DNA of 30,233 bases from an uncultured Porphyromonadaceae bacterium (GTDB lineage Bacteria; Bacteroidota; Bacteroidia; Bacteroidales; Muribaculaceae), in contig CALAVE010000020.1 in the NCBI GenBank assembly GCA_937892215.1, positions 1-30,233 of the forward strand. The letters run 5' to 3'. A model generated the notes under the pieces. That model had not been told where the DNA came from. It saw only the letters and a list, made by a program, of their open reading frames with translations, and did no database searches. Position numbers and translations under genes: made by a program. Below, piece after piece: positions 30,202-30,233 of the stretch (positions within the stretch are counted from its first letter, which is position 1; each line of letters opens with the position of its first letter).

Positions 30202-30233
30202 TGTAGGTGAGAAAGAGGGTGGTGTCAGGTCGC

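Overview
This window looks like a Bacteroidales chromosome, most likely a gut Muribaculaceae or Prevotellaceae relative. The evidence is a susC-susD-susE-type polysaccharide utilisation locus, lipoproteins with Bacteroidota-type signal peptides, and several promoters of the Bacteroidota form TTTG-N20-TAnnTTTG.

Region 1 (1-6900): a SLOG-fold protein and a possible 37-residue membrane protein are followed by a tightly packed minus-strand operon of eight genes. It encodes two NTF2/SnoaL-like proteins, two paralogous flavodoxins (one a lipoprotein), a YqhD-type iron alcohol dehydrogenase, an SDR, a flavoprotein reductase with an Isf-like cysteine motif, and a GNAT acetyltransferase. An AraC regulator lies upstream. 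The set resembles a reactive-aldehyde or redox stress operon.

Region 2 (6900-16700): a compact alpha-glucan utilisation locus (susC, susD, susE and a GH13 lipoprotein with its own promoter). A divergent AraC regulator and an alpha/beta hydrolase sit on the other side of susC.

Region 3 (16700-23771) is the main interest: an RNA-repair locus. The minus operon encodes a polynucleotide-kinase-like P-loop protein, a Thg1-like 3'-5' polymerase, an RlaP-like nucleotidyltransferase and a WYL regulator. The divergent plus operon begins with about 650 bp of non-coding RNA and continues into a Ro60 (TROVE) orthologue and RtcB ligase. The RNA stretch contains four units with the same plan: an outer stem, UGCCGUAG-N8/9-UACUUC, then YUGUYGC before the closing strand. 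I read them as four tandem Y RNAs. The second carries a circularly permuted tRNA-like module, and an initiator-like tRNA (CAU) lies between units 2 and 3.

Region 4 (23772-28442): a tyrosine recombinase, an AlbA_2/Schlafen-like ATP-binding protein and a Fic protein, probably an inserted island. The last two share a C-terminal winged-helix-like segment and have repeat-rich linkers; the Fic linker repeat is 11 bp, so copy-number changes would shift the frame.

Region 5 (28443-end): an Rnl2-type RNA ligase preceded by a highly structured leader with a strong terminator and a plausible antiterminator. Its upstream promoter carries the same operator found at both divergent promoters of region 3: CTACGCAA-N5-TTGCGTAG, placed 7 or 8 nt before the -7 box and covering the -33 position. 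This connects kinase, Thg1, RlaP and WYL with Y RNAs, Ro, RtcB and the ligase in one apparent regulon, probably under the WYL protein, even though the island separates the ligase from the rest.
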